DNA of 6,647 nucleotides from Lactobacillus helveticus DSM 20075 = CGMCC 1.1877 (GTDB lineage Bacteria > Bacillota > Bacilli > Lactobacillales > Lactobacillaceae). The stretch is taken from assembly GCF_000160855.1 (NCBI RefSeq), contig NZ_GG700753.1, forward strand, positions 272,040 to 278,686, in the 5' to 3' direction. The position numbers and the translations under genes were made by a program. The notes beneath the pieces are model-generated. The model was not told the DNA's origin. It did not search any database and saw nothing but the letters and a program-made list of their open reading frames with translations. Positions 1 to 4,843 of the stretch are shown piece after piece (within the stretch, counting starts at the first letter, position 1; each line of letters starts with the position of its first letter).

Positions 1-16
1 ATGCTTTTTTAACTCA

Positions 17-937
17 TCATGGCAAATCATTGCCAGCTGCTAAATACAGATCATACCATTCCTGTTTGGTTAACTGAATGTCGCTACCAGCTGCGGAATC
101 CGCAATATGCTTAGGATTCATGGAGCCAACTAAAATCTGTATTTGTCCAGGACAACGCAGAATCCAACTAGCAGCAATTGCATTTTTACCTACTTGATAA
201 TGCTCAGCTAACTTTTCTAATTCTTCATTCAGCTGAGGGAACTTCGGATTATTGATGAACGTCCCTTCAAACATCCCATATTGGAATGGTGACCAGCACT
301 GCAAAGTTATTTTGTCCCTTAATAAATAATTCCACGTTTGTCCATCATGATCTACTGATTTTTCATCAGTCATATTACTATGAACAATGCTATCAAGCAT
401 CCCCGTATGCATTAAACCGAATTGCAATTGATCAAACATAATTGGCTGGGTCACTGCTGTTTTAAGCAATTCAATCTCACTAACGTTAAAGTTAGACACT
501 CCAAAGAAGCGAACCTTTCCTTGGGCTTGCAATGTATCAAAAGCCTCTGCCACTTCTTCCAGATTCATCAAAATATCAGGTCGATGCAAAACTAAACTAT
601 CTAAGTAATCGATTTGCATTCTTTCTAAGATACCATCTACAGCAGTTAAAATATGCTTTTTAGAAAAATCATAACGTTTTCCTGGCACAATACCTGTTTT
701 AGATTGGATAAACAACTTATCTCGGCTGATCTTAGTTTGCTTCAATGCCTGACCAAAAATGGTCTCTGATTTTCCTCCGCCATATATATCAGCTGAATCG
801 ATAAAATTAATTCCTTCCCCATAAGCTGCACTAATTGCATCCGCCGCTTCTGTTACGCTTTTTTGATCCATCCGCATAATGCCAAGCGCCATAGCTGGAA
901 TAGAGAGCGTGGATGGTCCCATTTTTATTTGTTTCAT
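17..937 (-). CDS. Aldo/keto reductase (YdhF-like)
   Basis: Predicted cytosolic NAD(P)H-dependent oxidoreductase of the aldo/keto reductase (AKR) superfamily, 306 residues, the usual length of a single-domain (beta/alpha)8 AKR. The catalytic tetrad is visible: Asp47 and Tyr52 in IDSADIYGGG, Lys80 in FIQSKTG and His118 in LVLHRPD. KVRFFGVSNF (141-150) is the conserved mid-barrel signature, and ILVGSMNPKHI (268-278) is the C-terminal loop that binds the 2'-phosphate of NADPH in the family. The HRPDxLM segment and overall pattern resemble E. coli YdhF. The physiological substrate cannot be read from sequence. The ATG at 935-937 is preceded by AGAAAGG at a normal distance. The gene is transcribed divergently from the nucleoside hydrolase and appears intact. 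No terminator is seen between its stop and the window edge. Confidence 0.93.
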   Translation of the reverse strand: MKQIKMGPSTLSIPAMALGIMRMDQKSVTEAADAISAAYGEGINFIDSADIYGGGKSETIFGQALKQTKISRDKLFIQSKTGIVPGKRYDFSKKHILTAVDGILERMQIDYLDSLVLHRPDILMNLEEVAEAFDTLQAQGKVRFFGVSNFNVSEIELLKTAVTQPIMFDQLQFGLMHTGMLDSIVHSNMTDEKSVDHDGQTWNYLLRDKITLQCWSPFQYGMFEGTFINNPKFPQLNEELEKLAEHYQVGKNAIAASWILRCPGQIQILVGSMNPKHIADSAAGSDIQLTKQEWYDLYLAAGNDLP

Positions 938-970
938 AATTTTTGCCTTTCTAAGTATTTCAATATTCTT

Positions 971-976
971 ATTATA
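971..976 (-). promoter_or_regulatory. Probable -10 box of the aldo/keto reductase promoter
   Basis: A perfect TATAAT on the minus strand lies 34 bp upstream of the ATG, implying a leader of about 27 nt. The -35 position (about 994-1000) is poor, with at best 3 of 6 matches (TAGCAA, 18-bp spacing). This would fit a promoter that is weak or needs help from a regulator. Confidence 0.45.
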
Positions 977-982
977 AGATTA

Positions 983-998
983 ATGTAAGCGGTTTTGC
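983..998. promoter_or_regulatory. cre-like sequence in the divergent promoter region
   Basis: ATGTAAGCGGTTTTGC matches the left half and centre of the catabolite response element (WTGNAANCGNWNNCW) recognised by CcpA, but the final CW is TG here. It lies between the -35 and -10 positions of the reductase promoter, where CcpA binding would repress, and about 20 bp upstream of the -35 region of the nucleoside hydrolase. The match is incomplete, so this is a candidate only. Confidence 0.3.
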
Positions 999-1016
999 TA
1001 ATATTTCAAATTAAAA

Positions 1017-1046
1017 TTCTTTTTGTTAATTAGACCATGCTAAAAT
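1017..1046 (+). promoter_or_regulatory. Putative promoter of the nucleoside hydrolase gene
   Basis: An extended -10 (TG at 1038-1039, one base, then TAAAAT at 1041-1046) lies 29 bp before the ATG. The matching -35 (TTCTTT, 1017-1022, 18-bp spacing) is weak, as is often tolerated with a TGn extension. The predicted start near 1053 leaves a leader of about 23 nt containing the AGAAAGG ribosome binding site (1061-1067). Confidence 0.45.
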
Positions 1047-1075
1047 GAAGGTAATTAGTTAGAAAGGTTCAAAAA

Positions 1076-2005
1076 ATGAAACAAATATATTTTAACCATG
1101 ATGGTAACATTGACGATTTAGTATCTTACCTGCTTCTTTTGCAGGCTCCTGATATCAAATTATTAGGTGTCGGTGCAATTGATGCAGACGGTTTTATCGA
1201 TCCTTCTGTTGCAGCATGCCGCAAGATGACTGATCTCTTTAACTTGCGCGGAGATGAATTGGCTGTAGCACGTTCAAACTCAAGAGCTGTCAACCAATTC
1301 CCACACGATTGGCGTATGGCTACCTACTCTTTTAACTATTTACCTATTTTGAACGAAAAGGGTTCAGTCGATACCCCGCAAGCTGAATTGCCTGCTCACC
1401 TTGATATGGTTGAGAAACTTAAGCATGCAAAAGAACCCGTCACTTTAATCATGACTGGTCCTTTAACAGACTTGGCACGTGCTCTTGACGTTGATCCAGA
1501 TATCGAACAACATATTAAGAAGCTTTACTGGATGGGCGGCTCTCTTGATGGTCATGGTAACGTAGCTATGGTTAACGCAGATGGCAGCCAAGAATGGAAT
1601 TCATTCTGGGATCCATACGCTGTTAAGCGCGTCTTTGATTCTAATATTCCTATTCAAATGGTGGGACTTGAAAGTACTGAAGAAATTCCATTAAATGATG
1701 AATTACGTCACCACTGGGCAAGTTTACATAAATACCCAGCAATGGATTTAATTGGTCAAGGCTACAGCTTGATTATTTCGATTCCTTCCGCTGAACTTTA
1801 CCTTTGGGATGTACTTACTACTGTCAGTGCTTTATACCCAGAAGTTGTTGAGACTGAAAAGGCTAAGGCAACGGTCATTACCGACGGCATGAGTGCTGGT
1901 AGCTTTAGACGTGATCCTAACGGCCGTGAAGTTGACATCGTTATTAAGGCAAATAAGGAGTTATTCTTCCAAAAGATGGATGAAATTCTTGAAAGAACTA
2001 AATAA
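1076..2005 (+). CDS. Nucleoside hydrolase, IU_nuc_hydro family
   Basis: Predicted cytosolic calcium-dependent enzyme that cleaves the N-glycosidic bond of (ribo)nucleosides to free base plus ribose, for purine/pyrimidine salvage. It has 309 residues, normal for the inosine-uridine hydrolase fold. Family landmarks occur in order: N-terminal Asp cluster NHDGNIDD (7-14, canonical DxDPGxDD), IMTGPLTDLA (125-134, the Thr metal ligand and TGPLT motif), WMGGSLDGHGN (152-162), EWNSFWDP (173-180, canonical ExNxxxDP), MVGLEST (195-201) and LWDVLTT (243-249, holding the C-terminal metal Asp245). It departs from the classical enzymes in having Asn7 for the first Asp and Trp244 where the classical active-site His precedes the last Asp. 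The NHDG form is known to me in lactobacilli, so activity is plausible but specificity cannot be predicted. The ATG follows AGAAAGG at 1061-1067. The gene is monocistronic, ending in a terminator. Confidence 0.92.
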   Translation: MKQIYFNHDGNIDDLVSYLLLLQAPDIKLLGVGAIDADGFIDPSVAACRKMTDLFNLRGDELAVARSNSRAVNQFPHDWRMATYSFNYLPILNEKGSVDTPQAELPAHLDMVEKLKHAKEPVTLIMTGPLTDLARALDVDPDIEQHIKKLYWMGGSLDGHGNVAMVNADGSQEWNSFWDPYAVKRVFDSNIPIQMVGLESTEEIPLNDELRHHWASLHKYPAMDLIGQGYSLIISIPSAELYLWDVLTTVSALYPEVVETEKAKATVITDGMSAGSFRRDPNGREVDIVIKANKELFFQKMDEILERTK

Positions 2006-2022
2006 TCTCACTGTATATAAAG

Positions 2023-2051
2023 AAAGCATCCCAATTTAGGGGATGCTTTTT
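2023..2051 (+). terminator. Rho-independent terminator after the nucleoside hydrolase
   Basis: A perfect 10-bp stem (AAAGCATCCC, 2023-2032, with GGGATGCTTT, 2040-2049) encloses a 7-nt loop and runs into a T tract at 2047-2051. It begins 17 bp after the TAA. Because the gene on the other side converges on it, it may also help stop minus-strand transcription from the membrane-protein gene, though the opposite-strand T tract is interrupted. Confidence 0.9.
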
Positions 2052-2067
2052 ACTTAACTTATTTTTA

Positions 2068-2583
2068 TTATATTGCTTTAATAAACTTTTTATACAGAAC
2101 TACAGCAATCCATGCCGAAATAAATGATGGCAAAATAACCACAACTGTCAAATTAGGATCCAAGAAATTACCTACTCGAATGAAATGCGTAATCGAACTA
2201 ATATGCTTAATATTGCTGAAGATTGCCTGGTAAACCGTCACATAGATAAGCGACCATTGAATGTAATATTCAACTAAAGTCAAAGTCGTAGTCGAGAATT
2301 TAAATACATGGGCGGCCAGACGCATGCCCCAATAGATAAACATCCCGGAAAGCACCACAAATGCAACTAGCAGTAAGAAAAGGTTGCCCAAGTTTACATG
2401 ATCCTTATTCTGCATTAACAGATACGCAATTATGAAAAAGAGCAAAAAATTAATCGTACTGAAGAAAATTTGGACAATAAATAAAATTGCCGCCTTCAGG
2501 AATTCAAATTTATGCTCTGATCGAAAAAGCGCAATTATCAATACGATAATTGCACCTATAACAAAATACGTTGTAACGTGCAT
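2068..2583 (-). CDS. Uncharacterised five-helix membrane protein
   Basis: Function not recognised. The 171-residue product is strongly hydrophobic, with about five predicted membrane helices (near residues 5-20, 33-57, 66-86, 103-122 and 145-164), short charged loops, and a basic C-terminus (YKKFIKAI) consistent with the positive-inside rule. There is no enzymatic motif and no cleavable signal peptide. A family resemblance to the small membrane proteins labelled SA1002 family is an unchecked impression from memory. The ATG at 2581-2583 is preceded by AGAGGAAG, which overlaps the TAG stop of the broken FMN_bind gene. The two therefore look like one transcription unit with translational coupling, and loss of the upstream reading frame could lower expression of this gene. 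Partnership with a flavin-binding protein is suggested only by position. Confidence 0.75.
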   Translation of the reverse strand: MHVTTYFVIGAIIVLIIALFRSEHKFEFLKAAILFIVQIFFSTINFLLFFIIAYLLMQNKDHVNLGNLFLLLVAFVVLSGMFIYWGMRLAAHVFKFSTTTLTLVEYYIQWSLIYVTVYQAIFSNIKHISSITHFIRVGNFLDPNLTVVVILPSFISAWIAVVLYKKFIKAI

Positions 2584-2593
2584 TAATCTTCCT

Positions 2594-2863
2594 CTACTTT
2601 GTCGCCTGTTTTAAAGCATCTGCGACGGCTTCTTTAACCCCATTCGAAGTAAAAGTTGCCCACTTACAGCATCAATATCTGCAGATTGATTAGTCAAAAT
2701 CTCATTTTTTTAATTGCTTTTCTGCTTTTTGACCATATTGTGGAGTTTCCGTAGATAAATCTAAATCTACGGCAGCAATTTTTTGATCTTTAATAGTTAA
2801 TTTTGCTTTAACAAATCCTGCCATGCCTCTTGCCTCACCATCATATGTTCCATCTTTTAACAT
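2594..2863 (-). pseudogene. FMN_bind domain protein, broken by two frameshifts
   Basis: The ATG at 2861-2863, behind AAAAGGGGA, opens a frame with the FMN_bind (PF04205) start DGTYDGEARGMAGFVKAKLT and the core STETPQYG. It stops at TGA (2702-2704) after 53 codons, just past a run of seven A (2705-2711 on the minus strand). Removing one A gives KNEILTNQSADIDAVSG; a second lesion, GGG where GGGG is needed (2659-2661), must then be repaired to give ATFTSNGVKEAVADALK and the TAG at 2594-2596. The repaired product is 89 residues, a complete single-domain member of the family. DAVSGATFTS matches the motif where ApbE-type flavin transferases attach FMN to Thr, and the second lesion falls inside it. 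The two indels cancel, so flanking frames are unaffected. Both are in homopolymers, so sequencing error is a real alternative to true gene loss. Confidence 0.85.
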
Positions 2864-2890
2864 AAAAATTCCCCTTTTAAAATAAAAAAC

Positions 2891-2923
2891 ACTCTTATAT
2901 ACATTGTACATATATATGAGAGT
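2891..2923. promoter_or_regulatory. Imperfect palindrome over the FMN_bind promoter (candidate operator)
   Basis: The arms ACTCTTATATACAT (2891-2904) and ATATATATGAGAGT (2910-2923) pair at 12 of 14 positions around a 5-bp centre. On the minus strand the left arm contains TATAAG (2894-2899), a plausible -10 box 30 bp upstream of the FMN_bind ATG. The matching -35 position (2917-2922) falls in the right arm. An inner perfect repeat TACA-T-TGTA lies at 2900-2908. Covering both promoter boxes is what a repressor site does, but no regulator gene is in the window and the region is AT-rich. Confidence 0.35.
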
Positions 2924-2952
2924 ATTTTCTTGAAAAAATATGAAGATATTAT

Positions 2953-2993
2953 CATAAGTATACCATTAATCATCGATAACTGATATACTTATG
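2953..2993. repeat. Perfect 10-bp inverted repeat, 21-bp spacer
   Basis: CATAAGTATA (2953-2962) is the exact reverse complement of TATACTTATG (2984-2993). As RNA it would form a stem with a 21-nt loop; there is no T tract, so it is not a terminator. As DNA the arm centres are 31 bp apart, close to three helical turns, which also fits a two-site operator. Which of these applies cannot be decided by eye. Confidence 0.5.
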
Positions 2994-2996
2994 TGC

Positions 2997-3030
2997 GGGT
3001 TATAATTTCTATAAGTCCTTATTATAATCC
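2997..3030. repeat. Inverted repeat with PerR/Fur-box-like core
   Basis: GGGTTATAAT (2997-3006) can pair with ATTATAATCC (3021-3030) over 10 bp with one G-T wobble, around a 14-nt loop. The left arm runs into TTATAATTTCTATAA (3000-3014), which matches the B. subtilis PerR box TTATAATNATTATAA at 12 of 14 defined positions. The same bases hold two TATAAT hexamers (3001-3006 and 3023-3028), so the site may instead be plus-strand promoter elements; TTATAA (3000-3005) lies 17 bp before the second. Confidence 0.35.
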
Positions 3031-3037
3031 ATCCTTG

Positions 3038-3070
3038 GCAGGTAGTTGAATCCCCTTCTACCTGCTTTTT
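3038..3070 (+). terminator. Isolated plus-strand terminator with no upstream gene
   Basis: GCAGGTAG (3038-3045) pairs perfectly with CTACCTGC (3058-3065) around a 12-nt loop and is followed by five T (3066-3070), then ATTA. The minus strand lacks a T tract after the stem, so it works only for plus-strand transcription. No plus-strand gene precedes it within 980 bp. It must end a short non-coding RNA, or act as an attenuator in the leader of the DUF2974 gene, whose ATG is 119 bp downstream, or be a remnant. Confidence 0.75.
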
Positions 3071-3084
3071 ATTACAGCATATAA

Positions 3085-3099
3085 TAACAACTGTTGTTA
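3085..3099. promoter_or_regulatory. 15-bp perfect palindrome upstream of the DUF2974 gene
   Basis: TAACAAC-T-GTTGTTA is perfectly symmetric (7+1+7). A single-base centre cannot form an RNA hairpin loop, so a dimeric DNA-binding protein is the more natural reader. AACTGTTG (3089-3096) also has a complementary copy, CAACAGTT, at 3132-3139, which could fold in a leader RNA. The palindrome lies about 90 bp before the ATG. I do not recognise the regulator. Confidence 0.4.
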
Positions 3100-3117
3100 A
3101 ATAACTAAAAAAGTTTT

Positions 3118-3149
3118 TTTACGCTATCTCTCAACAGTTACGTTAGAAT
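3118..3149 (+). promoter_or_regulatory. Possible weak promoter of the DUF2974 gene
   Basis: TAGAAT (3144-3149) is a 5-of-6 match to a -10 box at a sensible distance from the ATG at 3190. The nearest -35-like hexamer, TTTACG (3118-3123), is weak and its 20-bp spacing is too long, so the assignment is tentative. If it is not used, transcription must come from upstream through the terminator at 3038-3070. Confidence 0.22.
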
Positions 3150-3189
3150 TGTAAAGGGAGTTATAGTTTTTCAATTGAAGAGGTAAAAC

Positions 3190-4800
3190 ATGTATCCAGA
3201 TAATAATATTCTTACATATTTAAAATGGCGTGGAGACATTGACTTTAGTACATCGCCTTTCAATGATATTGATGCACTTGTTTTATCTATTTTTTCTTAT
3301 CTTGAATTGCACGATATTGTTAGTGGCGATGCTAAAACAATTACGGTGGACGAAGCTGCTAAATTATACTTTGCCGATGATCACCCACGCAATGATAACT
3401 TGCAATATCAAGAATTATTTAAATTAATGGCTCAGGCTGAACGCTTTAAAAATGCACGCCTATCCTACTTTGTTAGTACGTTAACTGAACACACTCAGTT
3501 TAGTGCTATCAAGATTGAATTGACCGATGGAACTAATTTTATCGCCTTTCGTGGTACTGACGATTCACTTGTTGGTTGGAAAGAAGACTTTGAAATTAGT
3601 TTCAGGATCACAGTTGCACAAAAGCAAGCAGTCAAACTACTTGAGCGCATTTTAAAGGCGGATGATCAAGATTATTATCTTGGTGGTCACTCTAAAGGTG
3701 GCAATTTAGCCGAATATGCAGCCATTAATACCGAGCCTAAGCTTCGTAAGCGAATCAAACGTATCTACACTTTCGACTCTCCTGGCATTGCCGAGGAAGT
3801 CGGCGCACAGCTTCCTTTAAAATATTTGCAAAATACATTAAGAAGATTCGTGCCAGAGTTCAGTGTTATCGGGCGCCTATTTGAACCTGAAGGCATTCAT
3901 CCTACTATTGTTAACAGTACTCGCAATAACTTGAGTCAACATGATGCCTTTAGTTGGCAAATCATTGGTTCTAGTTTTGATACTAAACGGCATAGAAATC
4001 CACAATCCAAGGTTTACAACCAACTGATTAACCAATGGATTGGAAATGCCACACTTGAGGAACGAGAAGCTTTGACTAACGATCTCTTTTCTGCCTTAGG
4101 AGCAGGAGGTGCCACCAAGATTAACGAATTAGACAAAAATGGGTTTGGCGGTTTTGGCGCTATTCTTTTATCATTTACTAATTCTTCTCGTAGAACTCGA
4201 TTTGTCTTTGGCTCTTTATTTTCATCAATTTGGCAAACAATTAAAAGTCGTCATTTGACTAAAGTATTATTCTCAACTGATACAATTGTCGGTTGGATCC
4301 TAGTTGTGCTAGGTATTATCAGTTTAACAATGCCACAATATGCATTACGTGCATTCGGAGCTTTAGTAGCATTCGCCGGAATCGGTTTTAGTGTTCACCA
4401 CATCTTGGATACTGCTAATTCCAGCTTAAAAGCAAAACAAAAACAATTCTTCATTATTTCTTATCTAGTTGTTTTTGCCCTCTCTACGGCTTTGATTTCT
4501 AATAACCGTTTATTAATTTTCTTAGCACACTATTTCTTAGGACTATTTTTAATTATTTATTCCTATGTCAGATTACGACAATTAATTCTTCACAGAATTT
4601 CTGGAGTTTTTCATATTACGGTTGTAGCAACTGAAGCAGTCATCGCATTTGCTCTAGGAATTATCGTTATAGTCAATCCACGAGCATTCGATCGCAAATC
4701 CATCCTCATTATGGGAATTTTGTTAATCATCTATGGTTTCTTTAAACTAATTGGTGAATTATTTGAACAGCGACCGAAGATGCCAAAAAAGCACAGATAA
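3190..4800 (+). CDS. DUF2974 (Mbeg1-like) hydrolase fused to HdeD/DUF308-like membrane domain
   Basis: This 536-residue protein has two parts. Residues about 5-270 form an alpha/beta-hydrolase domain of the DUF2974/Mbeg1-like, lipase class 3-related type. It shows FIAFRGTDDS (117-126, oxyanion strand), GGHSKGGNLA (165-174) with nucleophile Ser168 in GxSxG, TFDSPG with probable Asp196, and SQHDAFSW with probable His251. Residues about 364-522 hold six predicted helices (near 364-380, 383-400, 417-436, 440-460, 473-496 and 503-522) with an internal repeat: LGII followed 8 residues later by Pro occurs at 374-382 and 489-497, each followed by a paired Gly-x6-Gly (390/397 and 509/516). This is the short repeat of DUF308/HdeD proteins. 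There is no signal peptide, so the hydrolase probably faces the cytoplasm at the membrane and may act on lipids; the substrate is unknown. GAAGAGG (3177-3183) supports the ATG start. The gene is monocistronic. Confidence 0.87.
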   Translation: MYPDNNILTYLKWRGDIDFSTSPFNDIDALVLSIFSYLELHDIVSGDAKTITVDEAAKLYFADDHPRNDNLQYQELFKLMAQAERFKNARLSYFVSTLTEHTQFSAIKIELTDGTNFIAFRGTDDSLVGWKEDFEISFRITVAQKQAVKLLERILKADDQDYYLGGHSKGGNLAEYAAINTEPKLRKRIKRIYTFDSPGIAEEVGAQLPLKYLQNTLRRFVPEFSVIGRLFEPEGIHPTIVNSTRNNLSQHDAFSWQIIGSSFDTKRHRNPQSKVYNQLINQWIGNATLEEREALTNDLFSALGAGGATKINELDKNGFGGFGAILLSFTNSSRRTRFVFGSLFSSIWQTIKSRHLTKVLFSTDTIVGWILVVLGIISLTMPQYALRAFGALVAFAGIGFSVHHILDTANSSLKAKQKQFFIISYLVVFALSTALISNNRLLIFLAHYFLGLFLIIYSYVRLRQLILHRISGVFHITVVATEAVIAFALGIIVIVNPRAFDRKSILIMGILLIIYGFFKLIGELFEQRPKMPKKHR

Positions 4801-4842
4801 AAAAGCAAGATGGTTTGTTTGATACATTCCATCTTGCTTTTT
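4801..4842. terminator. Bidirectional terminator between convergent genes
   Basis: AAAAGCAAGATGG (4801-4813) pairs perfectly over 13 bp with CCATCTTGCTTTT (4829-4841) around a 15-nt loop. A T tract on both strands lets it end both the DUF2974 gene (stop at 4798-4800) and the serine hydrolase-Nudix operon (stop at 4844-4846). Confidence 0.93.
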
Positions 4843-4843
4843 A

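Larger units (their letters stand above)
2864..3189. other. Structured, non-coding divergent intergenic region
   Basis: This 326-bp stretch separates the minus-strand FMN_bind gene from the plus-strand DUF2974 gene. I find no open reading frame with a usable start and ribosome site in it. It contains, in order, an imperfect palindrome over the FMN_bind promoter (2891-2923), a perfect 10-bp inverted repeat (2953-2993), a second inverted repeat with a PerR-box-like core (2997-3030), a plus-strand terminator (3038-3070), a 15-bp perfect palindrome (3085-3099) and the weak promoter region and ribosome site of the DUF2974 gene. It is longer and more symmetric than a simple divergent promoter needs. 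Confidence 0.7.

Noticed and set aside
1..16. ATGCTTTTTT at the window edge as the tail of a terminator.
   Set aside because: It looks like the second arm and T tract of a hairpin such as that at 2040-2051, but the other arm is outside the window.
2432..2614. A 60-codon plus-strand open frame.
   Set aside because: It runs antisense inside the membrane-protein gene, has no good ribosome site and resembles no protein I know; it is a shadow frame.
2702..2711. Programmed frameshift or transcriptional slippage at the A7 run of the FMN_bind gene.
   Set aside because: A shift there alone still leads out of frame at 2659-2661 before the conserved motif, so a second unrelated event would be required at a GGG that is not slippery.
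2864..2911. Upstream ATG at 2909-2911 extending the FMN_bind frame by 16 residues.
   Set aside because: The family starts at MLKDGTY, the ribosome site AAAAGGGGA fits the ATG at 2861-2863, and the extension would overlap the probable promoter.
2891..3139. The cluster of inverted repeats as a CRISPR array, att site or insertion-sequence end.
   Set aside because: The repeats differ from one another, have no regular spacing, and there is no integrase, transposase or target duplication.
3230..3427. A 65-codon plus-strand open frame.
   Set aside because: It lies in another frame inside the DUF2974 gene, whose own frame has clear domain motifs.
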